From an uncultured Pelagibacteraceae bacterium (GTDB lineage Bacteria; Pseudomonadota; Alphaproteobacteria; Pelagibacterales; Pelagibacteraceae), in contig CABYJR010000005.1 of assembly GCA_902519445.1 (NCBI GenBank), forward strand, positions 1 through 34,377: a stretch of 34,377 bases of DNA, written 5' to 3'. The position numbers and the translations under genes were made by a program. The number at the start of each line of letters is the position of its first letter. Positions within the stretch are counted from its first letter, which is position 1. The notes beneath the pieces are model-generated. The model was not told the DNA's origin. It made no database searches and worked only from the letters and a program-made list of their open reading frames with translations. Shown in pieces: positions 7,667 to 16,600 of this stretch.

Positions 7667-9106
7667 TTAACTATATATTCCAATTATTTTTTTTTCATTT
7701 ATTTCTAAAAAACATTTTTCTAGAAGATTTTTTGCAATTATTTTTCGATACTTCCCGCTTGCTCTCATGTCGCTGATTGGAAGAAAATCTTTTTCTAAAG
7801 CATTTTTTGCTTTATTAATTACGTCTTTTGTAATTGAAGAATTTAAAAGGACTCTTTCGCAAGAAAGAGCTCGCTTAGGGATTTCGGCCATACCGCCATA
7901 TGCAATTTTTATCTTTTTAATTTTTTTGTTTTCAATTAATAAATTAAAAGCAGCACAGACTGAAGATATGTCATCATCAAAACGTTTAGATATTTTATAA
8001 GCTTTAAAAATATTTTTATCAAAAATAGGGATTCTAATAGAGTGAATGAATTGTCCTTCTTTTAACTTGGTTTTACGATAGTTAATAAAAAAATTGTTAA
8101 TTGGTAAAATTTTACTCTTTTTAATACCTTGTAATACTACCTGAGAATCTAAAGCTAACAATAATGGAAGATTATCACCTATTGGCGATGCGGTCGCTAT
8201 ATTTCCTGCTATAGTTGCTACATTTCTTATTTGTACCGATCCATAGCGTTTAAGAATTTTATTAAAATCTGGATAGAACTTTTTTATATATGTTTCAAAA
8301 CTGCTTAATGAAGTTGTAGCACCTACTTCAATATATTTATTATTATTTTTAATATAATTTAATTCCTCTATTGAATTCATATAAACAATAGACTCGATAT
8401 CTTTTCTATCTTTAGTTACAGCCAAAGATAAATCTGTGCCACCGCTAAGTAACTTTGAGTTAGAATTTTTTTTAAGAATTTTTTTAAGTTCCGAAACATA
8501 ACGTGGCGCAAAATATTTTTTATCTTTTTTGTAAATAGAAATACTTTTGTTTCCTATTTTTTTTAACAGAGCGATGGTATGCTTTTTATTTTTTACAAAA
8601 TGATCAATTTTATTTTTTGTACGTAAACTTTTTGCTGCTTTAATTATAGGTTTATATCCTGTGCAACGACACAAATTTCCTGCTATAGAATCCTTAATTA
8701 TTTCTTCTTTTAATTGTGAGTAATTTTTAAACATTGAAAATAAAGACATAACAAAACCTGGTGTGCAGAAACCACATTGCGAGCCATGACACTTAACCAT
8801 AGCTTCTTGAACAGGGTGCAATGAATTATCTTTTGAAATTAAATCTTCTACTAGTATAAGTTGTTTTCCAGTTAGAGTAGGTAAAAAAGTAATGCATGAA
8901 TTAACAGCTGTATAATTAATATTATTATCTTTTAATTCTCCCAAAACAACTGTGCAAGCTCCACAGCCTCCCTCAGCGCAACCTTCTTTTGTGCCAGTTT
9001 TTTTTAATTTATTTCTAACAAAATTAAGCAATGTTTCATTAGGATCAGGATTCCGAATTTCAACAACCTTTTCAGAATGAATAAACCTAATTGTGTTTGA
9101 AGACAC
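7667..9106 (-). CDS. xdhA: Xanthine dehydrogenase, small subunit (two [2Fe-2S] plus FAD domains)
   Basis: GTKEGCAEGGCGACTVVLGE, QCGFCTPGFVMSLFSMF, GNLCRCTGYKPI; FAD domain LLSGGTDLSLAVTKDRKD and TIAGNIATASPIGDNLPLLLAL. Confidence 0.93.
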   Translation of the reverse strand: MSSNTIRFIHSEKVVEIRNPDPNETLLNFVRNKLKKTGTKEGCAEGGCGACTVVLGELKDNNINYTAVNSCITFLPTLTGKQLILVEDLISKDNSLHPVQEAMVKCHGSQCGFCTPGFVMSLFSMFKNYSQLKEEIIKDSIAGNLCRCTGYKPIIKAAKSLRTKNKIDHFVKNKKHTIALLKKIGNKSISIYKKDKKYFAPRYVSELKKILKKNSNSKLLSGGTDLSLAVTKDRKDIESIVYMNSIEELNYIKNNNKYIEVGATTSLSSFETYIKKFYPDFNKILKRYGSVQIRNVATIAGNIATASPIGDNLPLLLALDSQVVLQGIKKSKILPINNFFINYRKTKLKEGQFIHSIRIPIFDKNIFKAYKISKRFDDDISSVCAAFNLLIENKKIKKIKIAYGGMAEIPKRALSCERVLLNSSITKDVINKAKNALEKDFLPISDMRASGKYRKIIAKNLLEKCFLEINEKKIIGIYS

Positions 9107-9453
9107 TAGCTACCTCTATAAGTAGAATAACTCCAAGGACTAACAAGTAAAGGTACATGGTAATGTTCTTTGGGATTAGAAACTCCAAACCTTATTATCA
9201 CTTCATTTAAAAAAGGTATTTTGGGTAAATTAGGTATATTTTTAAAATAATCCCCTACAAAAAAAACAAGTTCATACTCTCCTTCTTTAAAATTGCTTCC
9301 TTCAAGCAAAGCTTTGTCTGACCGTCCGTTATTATTCAGTATTGTTGAATTAATTTTTTCCTTTTTGCCAGAAACTGTATAAATATCTACTTTAATACCT
9401 TTTGCAGGCTTGCCGGAAAAAGTGTCTAGGCAATGTGTGGTTAATTTTGTCAT
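9106..9453 (-). CDS. hiuH: 5-hydroxyisourate hydrolase (transthyretin-like)
   Basis: LTTHCLDTFSGKPAKGIKVDIY ... YHVPLLVSPWSYSTYRGS; terminal YRGS is the HIUase signature. Confidence 0.93.
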   Translation of the reverse strand: MTKLTTHCLDTFSGKPAKGIKVDIYTVSGKKEKINSTILNNNGRSDKALLEGSNFKEGEYELVFFVGDYFKNIPNLPKIPFLNEVIIRFGVSNPKEHYHVPLLVSPWSYSTYRGS

Positions 9454-9478
9454 AAGATATTATATAAACTAAATAAAT

Positions 9479-9982
9479 ATGATCAATAAAATTAATAAAT
9501 TATCTAAAAGTGAGTTTGCTAAAGTTTTTGCCAATATTTTCGAAAATGCAAGTTGGATTGCCAATAAACTATACGATCTGAAACCATTTACCAGCTTTGA
9601 AGAGTTATCTTCAAAAATGATTAATATTTTTGAATCTTGTCCAAAAGAGAAAAAATTGGAAATTCTTAATGCTCATCCTGACTTAGCAGACAAAACAAAA
9701 ATTTCATCACTAACACCCGATTCTAAAAAAGAGCAAAATAGTGCAGGTCTCGATCAATGTACAGAAGATGAATTTAATGAATTTAAAAAACTTAATGATA
9801 CTTATAAAAAATTTGGATTTCCTTTTATACTTGCAGTAAAAGGAAAAAATAAAAATGAAATTTTAAATAACTTTAGAAAAAGAATTTCATCTGAACCTGA
9901 AATAGAATTTAACGAAGCTATAAAGCAGGTAAAAAAAATTGCTAGTTTACGTTTAAAAGATTTAAATAAAAATGGTATTTAA
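9479..9982 (+). CDS. uraD: 2-oxo-4-hydroxy-4-carboxy-5-ureidoimidazoline (OHCU) decarboxylase
   Basis: LNAHPDLADK (HPDLA) motif, NSAGLDQCTEDEFNEFKKLNDTYKKFGFPFILAVKGKN, typical UraD. Confidence 0.92.
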   Translation: MINKINKLSKSEFAKVFANIFENASWIANKLYDLKPFTSFEELSSKMINIFESCPKEKKLEILNAHPDLADKTKISSLTPDSKKEQNSAGLDQCTEDEFNEFKKLNDTYKKFGFPFILAVKGKNKNEILNNFRKRISSEPEIEFNEAIKQVKKIASLRLKDLNKNGI

Positions 9983-10605
9983 TATTCAACATCTTCTGAA
10001 TCAATATCCCTCCAAAGATACCACGTACTGACGGTTCTATAACCAGAATGAAGATTAGAAATTTTATTTAAAAATTTTTTGCTAGGAGGATAGAATGTTT
10101 TATAATTTTTTGAAAGAGATCTAAGTAAACCAATATCTTTAATTGGAAATATATCTGGTCTATTTAAATTAAACATGAGAAACATTTCGGCACTCCAAAC
10201 TCCTAAGCCTTTGAGTTTAGTAATATAACTTATAGCTTCAAGATCATTCATTTTTTTAAGTTTTTTAACATTAAAAGATCTAGTTTTAAAAGCTTTTGCA
10301 ATATTTTTTAAATAACTAACTTTTTGACGGGAAAGACCGGCACTTTTTAAATTTTGAGAAGATAATTTTAATACTATTTTGGGAACAATACGTTTTTTAC
10401 ATTTTTTTTCAAACTTAGACCAAATTGAATCTGCCGCTTTAGTAGAAATTTGTTGACCAACAATAGTTCTGCATAATGAGAAAAAAGGATCGTTTTTAGT
10501 TGTTAAAAAACCTCTTTTGTGTTTCTTAATTATTTTCCTTAGTACAGGATCTCTCTTGGACAATATCCTTTTCGCTTTTTCCCAATAAACTGGAACACGT
10601 TTCAT
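9979..10605 (-). CDS. DNA-3-methyladenine glycosylase II-like (AlkA, HhH-GPD superfamily)
   Basis: FFSLCRTIVGQQISTKAADSIWSKF, LKGLGVWSAEMFLMFNLNRPDIFPIKDIGLLRSL (HhH plus catalytic Asp context). Confidence 0.85.
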   Translation of the reverse strand: MKRVPVYWEKAKRILSKRDPVLRKIIKKHKRGFLTTKNDPFFSLCRTIVGQQISTKAADSIWSKFEKKCKKRIVPKIVLKLSSQNLKSAGLSRQKVSYLKNIAKAFKTRSFNVKKLKKMNDLEAISYITKLKGLGVWSAEMFLMFNLNRPDIFPIKDIGLLRSLSKNYKTFYPPSKKFLNKISNLHSGYRTVSTWYLWRDIDSEDVEY

Positions 10606-11495
10606 TGTTGTCTAGGCAATGTTGTTATTGGTTTTTTTAACTGATGCTCTCTCACAAAAATTATGGCAGAAGAAATAACAATTAAACTAGCGCCAACTAA
10701 AGTATAAACCGTTGGAATTTCATTAAAAAGATAGAAGCCAAAAATAATTGCAAAAACAAGAGATAAATATTTTAAAGGTGTTGTTAATGATACTTCAGCT
10801 AATTGATAGGATTTTGTAAGAAGCAAGTTCGCTATGCTGCCCAAAAGTCCTATTAAAATTAGTAAAACCAAATCATAACTTGTTGGCATTGACCATCCAC
10901 CAAAAGGTAAAGTAAAAAGACCGAAAATTGCTGAACAAACAGAAAAATAAAAAGCAATTAGATAAACTGGTTCACCAACAAGTGTAAGCTTGCGAATGAA
11001 TATAGATACTCCCGCAAAACCCAAAGTAAATATTACAGGGTAAATGTAATAAAAATTTAAATTATCAAAACCAGGTTTTGAAATTATAAGAACTCCCACA
11101 AACCCGAGGGCTACGGCAATCCAACGCTTTGCTCTTATTTTTTCACCTAAAAATAAAATTGAAAATATTACTACCCAAATTGGGCCAGAAAAAGCTAAAC
11201 TAGTAACTTCAGAAAGTTGTAAATTTCTTAGACCTACAAAAATTGCATACATTGCAACAGCACCAACAAAGGATCGATAAAAATGTAAAAGTTTATGTTT
11301 TGTTTTATAAAAATCTTTAATTTTATTTTTTGGTATTAAAAAAAAAATAGGAATAAGACCAAATATCGCTCGAGAAAACATGACTTGACCAACATCATAT
11401 TCATTAGTTATTTTTATTAGAACATCCATTAGTGAGAAAAAAAGCACACTTAAGATCATGCATATTCCACCTAGTTGATTTTGATTTTTGATCAT
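10602..11495 (-). CDS. DMT superfamily (EamA) transporter
   Basis: ~10 TM, two EamA repeats (FSLMDVLIKI...; EVTSLAFSGPIWVVIFSILFLGEKI; EVSLTTPLKYLSLVFAIIFGFYLFNEIPT). Confidence 0.85.
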   Translation of the reverse strand: MIKNQNQLGGICMILSVLFFSLMDVLIKITNEYDVGQVMFSRAIFGLIPIFFLIPKNKIKDFYKTKHKLLHFYRSFVGAVAMYAIFVGLRNLQLSEVTSLAFSGPIWVVIFSILFLGEKIRAKRWIAVALGFVGVLIISKPGFDNLNFYYIYPVIFTLGFAGVSIFIRKLTLVGEPVYLIAFYFSVCSAIFGLFTLPFGGWSMPTSYDLVLLILIGLLGSIANLLLTKSYQLAEVSLTTPLKYLSLVFAIIFGFYLFNEIPTVYTLVGASLIVISSAIIFVREHQLKKPITTLPRQQ

Positions 11496-11538
11496 TTTGG
11501 TATTTTAATTTATATTTATCATTAAATTAAAAAATATT

Positions 11539-11988
11539 ATGCAAAAATTTATAGGTGGAATTGGCTGCTTCTGGGATGAAACTGAATATCAAGGCGTTCC
11601 TGGTATTATTTCCACAGAATGTGGGTATTGTGGCGGAAAAGATCCGAAAGTAACTTATGAACAAGTTTGTGGTGGAGATACTGAACATATAGAAGTTGTT
11701 AAAGTTATTTTTGATCCTAAAATAATTTCTTATGAAAACATAACTAGACTATTTTTCAAAATTCATGATCCTACAACTCTTAATCGCCAAGGTCCCAATG
11801 TAGGTTATCAGTATCGATCAGAAATTTTTTATACAACTGAAAAGGAAAAAATATCTGCCCAAAAAGTATTAGATGAGGTTAATAAAAAACTTAATGGTAA
11901 AGTAGTTACAATTATCAGGAAAGAAAAAAATTATTGTAAAGCAGAAGAATATCATCAAAAATATTTTGAAAAACGAAATAAAAAATGA
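11539..11988 (+). CDS. msrA: Peptide methionine (S)-S-oxide reductase
   Basis: GCFWDETEY, STECGYCGG, VTYEQVCGGDTEHIEVVKVIFDP, HDPTTLNRQGPNVGYQYRSEIFY, KAEEYHQKYF. Confidence 0.9.
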   Translation: MQKFIGGIGCFWDETEYQGVPGIISTECGYCGGKDPKVTYEQVCGGDTEHIEVVKVIFDPKIISYENITRLFFKIHDPTTLNRQGPNVGYQYRSEIFYTTEKEKISAQKVLDEVNKKLNGKVVTIIRKEKNYCKAEEYHQKYFEKRNKK

Positions 11989-12800
11989 CTTTAGTTTCAA
12001 CAGATTGGCTAAATGAAAATTTAAATAAGGTAAAAATTATTGATGCATCCTGGCATTTAGATAAAAGTCGTAATGCTATTAAAGAGTATAATGAAGATCA
12101 CATAGAAAATGCAATTTTTTTTGATCTAGACAAAAATTCAAATCAGAAGAAAGATTTGCCGCATGGGCATTTTCTTCCGTCAGTAAGTGAACACGAAAAA
12201 ACTATTTCTGAAATGGGAATTTTGAATACCGATAGAATTATTATTTATTGTTACAGTAATTTAATTTCTAGTTGTCGTGCTTGGTTTCAATTTCTTTATT
12301 TTGGACATGACCCAAAGCTAGTTTCAGTATTAAATGGTGGTATGAAAAAATGGAAGTTAGAAGGTCGAAAAGTTACAAATGAAAAAACTGAAATAATTCC
12401 AACTAAATATAAAGCTACCGAAAATATAAATATGATTAAAGTAAAATATCAAATTAATGAAAATATAAAAAGAAAAGAGTTCACTGTACTTGATGCTAGA
12501 AGCAAAAAACGATTTTTAGGTCTAGAATCTGAACCAAGACCAGGAATTAAATCTGGCTCTATTAAAGAATCAAAGTCATTACCGCTAAGCGAAATTGTAA
12601 ATATTAAAGATAATACATTTTTAAATACAAAAAAATTGCGAGATATATTTAATTCGAGTGGAATTAATAGTAATAAAATAGTAATGAGCTGCGGAAGTTC
12701 AGTATCAGCGGCAAGTCTAGCTCTTGCATATTCTTTGATAAATGATGATTATATGCCAAAAATATATATTGGAAGTTGGACTGAATTTGGAAAAAAATAA
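11985..12800 (+). CDS. Two-domain rhodanese: thiosulfate/3-mercaptopyruvate sulfurtransferase
   Basis: LVSTDWLNENL...KIIDASWHL, HIENAIFFDLD, SSCRAWFQFLYFGH, VSVLNGGMKKWKLEG, RPGIKSGSIKESKSLPL, catalytic loop MSCGSSVSAASLALA; overlaps msrA by 4 bp (ATGA). Confidence 0.88.
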   Translation: MTLVSTDWLNENLNKVKIIDASWHLDKSRNAIKEYNEDHIENAIFFDLDKNSNQKKDLPHGHFLPSVSEHEKTISEMGILNTDRIIIYCYSNLISSCRAWFQFLYFGHDPKLVSVLNGGMKKWKLEGRKVTNEKTEIIPTKYKATENINMIKVKYQINENIKRKEFTVLDARSKKRFLGLESEPRPGIKSGSIKESKSLPLSEIVNIKDNTFLNTKKLRDIFNSSGINSNKIVMSCGSSVSAASLALAYSLINDDYMPKIYIGSWTEFGKK

Positions 12801-13670
12801 ATGAAAAGATCAAAAAAAATAACCATTGGTATAATAATATTTTTTTTAGTAATCGCTATAATTATAATTGGAAGATATAGCGTAGGACTTTATTTTAAAA
12901 AAAAATTTTCTAAACGCCCTCCTCCAGGAGTAATTGTAGAAATTGTTTCAAATAAAAATTTTAGCCAATCACTAGAAAGTTATTGCACATCGCTAAGTAG
13001 CAAAACTAAATCTTTTAAAATTAAAAAAAATGAATTACTGGAACCAATTGAATATAATAGAAATGTGAATAAAGGTGACATTATAGCAAAATTATCAACT
13101 AAAAGTATTACTGCACCCTTTTCTGGAATTATTGGTAAGAGAGGTATTAGCGGAAGTAGTTTGGGTTCTGAAAATACAATTATTCTAACATTAGACGATT
13201 CTCAAAAAGTTTTATGTGATTTAAAAATACCAGAAGTTTACGCTGCTATTTTAAAAAAAGATCTTAAATTAAATGCAAAATTTTCTGCATATAAAAATAA
13301 AATTTATGAAGGAAAAATTGAATCTGTAGCATCTCGTGTAGACGCCCAGACAAGATCGATATTGGCCAGAGCTAAAATTATTAATGATGCTTCTGAAATA
13401 ATTCCTGGCTCCCTTCTTGAAATAGAAATATTTTACAATGAAAAACAATCTCTGGGTATACCTGATACTAGTATTATGTATGAAGGAGGTAAAAAATTTA
13501 TCTATAAAATAATTGAAAATAATATGATTAAAAAGATCGAAATTGAAACTGGTATTCGAAACATGGGAAATATTGAAGTCTTGAAAGGTCTAAATAAAGA
13601 CGACCAAATAATTGCGGAAGGGTTAACTAAAGTTAGGCCAGGCATGAAAGTTAAGCCGATTATTAAATAA
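12801..13670 (+). CDS. RND efflux periplasmic adaptor (membrane fusion protein), apparently without coiled-coil hairpin
   Basis: N-terminal TM anchor; lipoyl half 1 (NVNKGDIIAKLST) is immediately followed by lipoyl half 2 (KSITAPFSGIIGKRGISGSSLGS); beta-barrel (KIESVASRVDAQTRSILARAKI...IPGSLLEIEI), membrane-proximal domain (GIRNMGNIEVLKGLNKDDQIIAEGLTKVRPGMKV). Confidence 0.85.
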   Translation: MKRSKKITIGIIIFFLVIAIIIIGRYSVGLYFKKKFSKRPPPGVIVEIVSNKNFSQSLESYCTSLSSKTKSFKIKKNELLEPIEYNRNVNKGDIIAKLSTKSITAPFSGIIGKRGISGSSLGSENTIILTLDDSQKVLCDLKIPEVYAAILKKDLKLNAKFSAYKNKIYEGKIESVASRVDAQTRSILARAKIINDASEIIPGSLLEIEIFYNEKQSLGIPDTSIMYEGGKKFIYKIIENNMIKKIEIETGIRNMGNIEVLKGLNKDDQIIAEGLTKVRPGMKVKPIIK

Positions 13671-13686
13671 CAGTAAAAAATTAAAA

Positions 13687-16600
13687 ATGTTTATTACCGA
13701 TCTATCAATTCGCAGACCAGTCGTATCAGCAGTTTTTTCAATGATATTAGTGGTTTTTGGATTGTTTGTTTTTTGGAAATTACCAGTAAGAGAATTGCCT
13801 GCAGGCCTGCAACCTCCTGTTGTCCAAATCCAAGTAGATTACGATGGAGCTTCATCTGAAATTATTTCAAGTGAAATAGTAGAGATAATAGAAGACGTCA
13901 TTGGTGGAGCGGAAGGAATAAAAAATATAGACTCAACTTCAGAAAATGGGAGAGCTACTATAAAAATTGAATTTGACACTTCTATTGATCTTGATGCAGC
14001 AACAAATGATATAAGAGACAGAGTAAGTAGAGTTAAAGATAACCTTCCAGAAGATTCTAATTCCCCAGAAATACTTAAACAAAGCGCTGGTTTTACAACT
14101 TCAATGTGGCTTTCCGTTTCTTCAACCACTTGGACTGATTTAGAACTTGGAGATTATACAAGGAGATATCTTGTAGATAATTTTTCAAATGTTAAAGGTG
14201 TAGGAAGAATTCTGGTTGGAGGGCTTCGCGAATTAAGCGTTAGAATTTATATTTCTCCAGCTAAACTAGCAGCTAATGATCTAACTGTTCAAGAAGTTGA
14301 GCAAGCTTTAAGAAAAGAAAATATTAGTCTCCCAGCTGGCAGTTTAGAAGCTACTAATATTGATTTTACAATCAATCTTGATAAAGCATATAAAGATTTA
14401 AGATCCATAAAACAGTTACCTATAAAAAAAATAAAAAATAGCGTTATTCGTTTAGAAAATATTGCTGAGGTAAAATATGGTCCTGTTTCCGAAAAAACTC
14501 TTTTTAAAGCTCAAAGTAAAGATGGAAAACCTAATGAAAAAGTTGTTGGAATAGGAATTTATGCAAAAAGTGGTGCTTCTACTGTAGAATTATCAAAAAA
14601 AATAAGAGAGCGGATTAAAATAGTTCAAAAAACTTTACCCGAAAATTTAAAACTAGGTGTTTCTTTTGATAGGGCTACTTATATAAATGCTGCAATAAAT
14701 GAAGTTTATAAAACTTTAGCAATTGCTTTTGTATTAGTAGTAATAATTATTTATCTATTTTTGGGAAATCTAAGAGCTGTAATTGTGCCTGCAGTTGCTT
14801 TGCCTGTTAGTTTAATTTCGGCAGCTTTGGGTTTATGGTTTTTTGACTTGTCTATAAACATATTTGTACTACTAGCTGCAATTTTGGCAATAGGAATAGT
14901 AGTAGACGATTCTATAATAATGACAGATGCAATTTACAATAGAGTGGAAAATGGAGAAACTCCCTTAGTGGCTTCTGTTAATGGAGCAAAAAGTGTAACT
15001 TTTGCTATTATTTCAACTACTCTAGTTTTGGTCGCAGTTTTTTTACCATTAATCTTTATAGAAGGACTATCGGGTACGCTCTTTAGAGAAACTGCAATTT
15101 CTTTAACTTTTGCTATTGTTGTATCTTCTTTCGTAGCCCTTACTCTTTCCCCAATGCTTGGAAGTAAATTTCTTAATAAAAATACAAAAAAATCTAAAAT
15201 TGTTTTAAAATTTGAAAAATATTATGAATCTTTTTTAGAATTTTATTCAGAAACTTTAAATTACTGGATAAATAAACAAAAAATCATAATTGGATTTATG
15301 TTTTTTATAGTAATAGCATCTATACTCCTTTTTAATTTTTCTCCTAAAGAATTACTTCCTCAAGAAGATAGGGGTGTATATTTAGTCATAGGTAAAACTG
15401 ACGAGGGAAGTTCTTTTCAATATACTGCTGATAAAGCCAAAGAAATAGAAAGAAGATTAATCCCTTTAATTAAAAAAGATGGAGAATCTTACAAAAGAGT
15501 TATTATGAGAGTGCCTGGCTTTGGAAGAGCAAGCAAATCTTATAATAGTTTTATTATTATAGCTTTGTTAGATGATTGGAAAGATAGAGATGAAAGCGCA
15601 ATAAAAATCATGAGAAAAGCTATAGGAAAAATTGTAACTGTGCCACAAGCTCTTGCTTTTCCTATTTCACCGCAAAGTATTCGGGTTAGTAGTTATAACA
15701 AACCTGTTCAAATGGTTTTATTAGGAAATAGTTACGATCAACTTGAAAAATGGCAAAAATCAATAATGATAGAATTAAGAAAAAATAGAAACTTAGCAGC
15801 AATCGAATCTGATTATTCAAAAAATAAACCAGAAATAAAGTTGGAAATAAATAGAAAAAAAGCTCAAGATTTAGGAGTCTCTGTTCAATCTATCGGTTCA
15901 ACGATTAGCACTCTTTTTTCTGGTAAAACTGTTACAAAGTTCAACAGGTTAGGAAAAGAATATCCAATAATTCTACAAGCTGACATAGAAAATAGAAAAA
16001 GAAGTGAAAGTTTAAGCAAAATTTTTGTACGTTCAGATACTACAGGAAAGTTAATATCAGTAGCAAATCTCGTTGAATTTAAAGAAGTGGGTTCTGCAAA
16101 AATTTTAGCACGTTATGACAGACAGCGTGCTGTTACAATTAGTGCAAGACTAGTTGGCGATTACACTCTTTCTGAAGCTTTAAGTTATTTTGAAAAAACA
16201 GTGAACAAAAATGTTCCAGATGCAAGAATTGAATGGAAAGGAAAATCAGAAGAACTTAAAGAAACAAGTAATGAATTATTTATTATATTTGGGTTGGCTT
16301 TGATTACTGCTTTTTTAGTAATGTCAGCTAACTTCAATAGTTTCATTCATCCTGCGGTAATTATGTTAACGGTTCCATTAAGTGTTTTTGGAGGAATTAT
16401 TTTTATTTTATTATTCAACTCAAGTGTAAATATTTTTTCACAAATCGCTTTGGTTATCTTAATTGGAATTTCCACAAAAAACTCAATTTTGATTGTAGAT
16501 TGGGCAAATCAATTGAGAAGAGCTGGAAAAAATATTCAAAGTGCAGCCTTGGAAGCTTGTAGAAGAAGATTTCGTGCAATTATCATGACTTCTCTTTCTA

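Noticed and set aside
4544-8000. Plus-strand ORFs antisense to puuD, guaD, xdhB and xdhA (60-89 aa)
   Set aside because: All lie within, or almost entirely within, highly conserved genes; no ribosome-binding site or domain signature.
13839-14129. 96-aa ORF antisense to the RND pump
   Set aside because: Internal to the conserved transporter N-terminal region; low-complexity Ser/Ile/Leu peptide.
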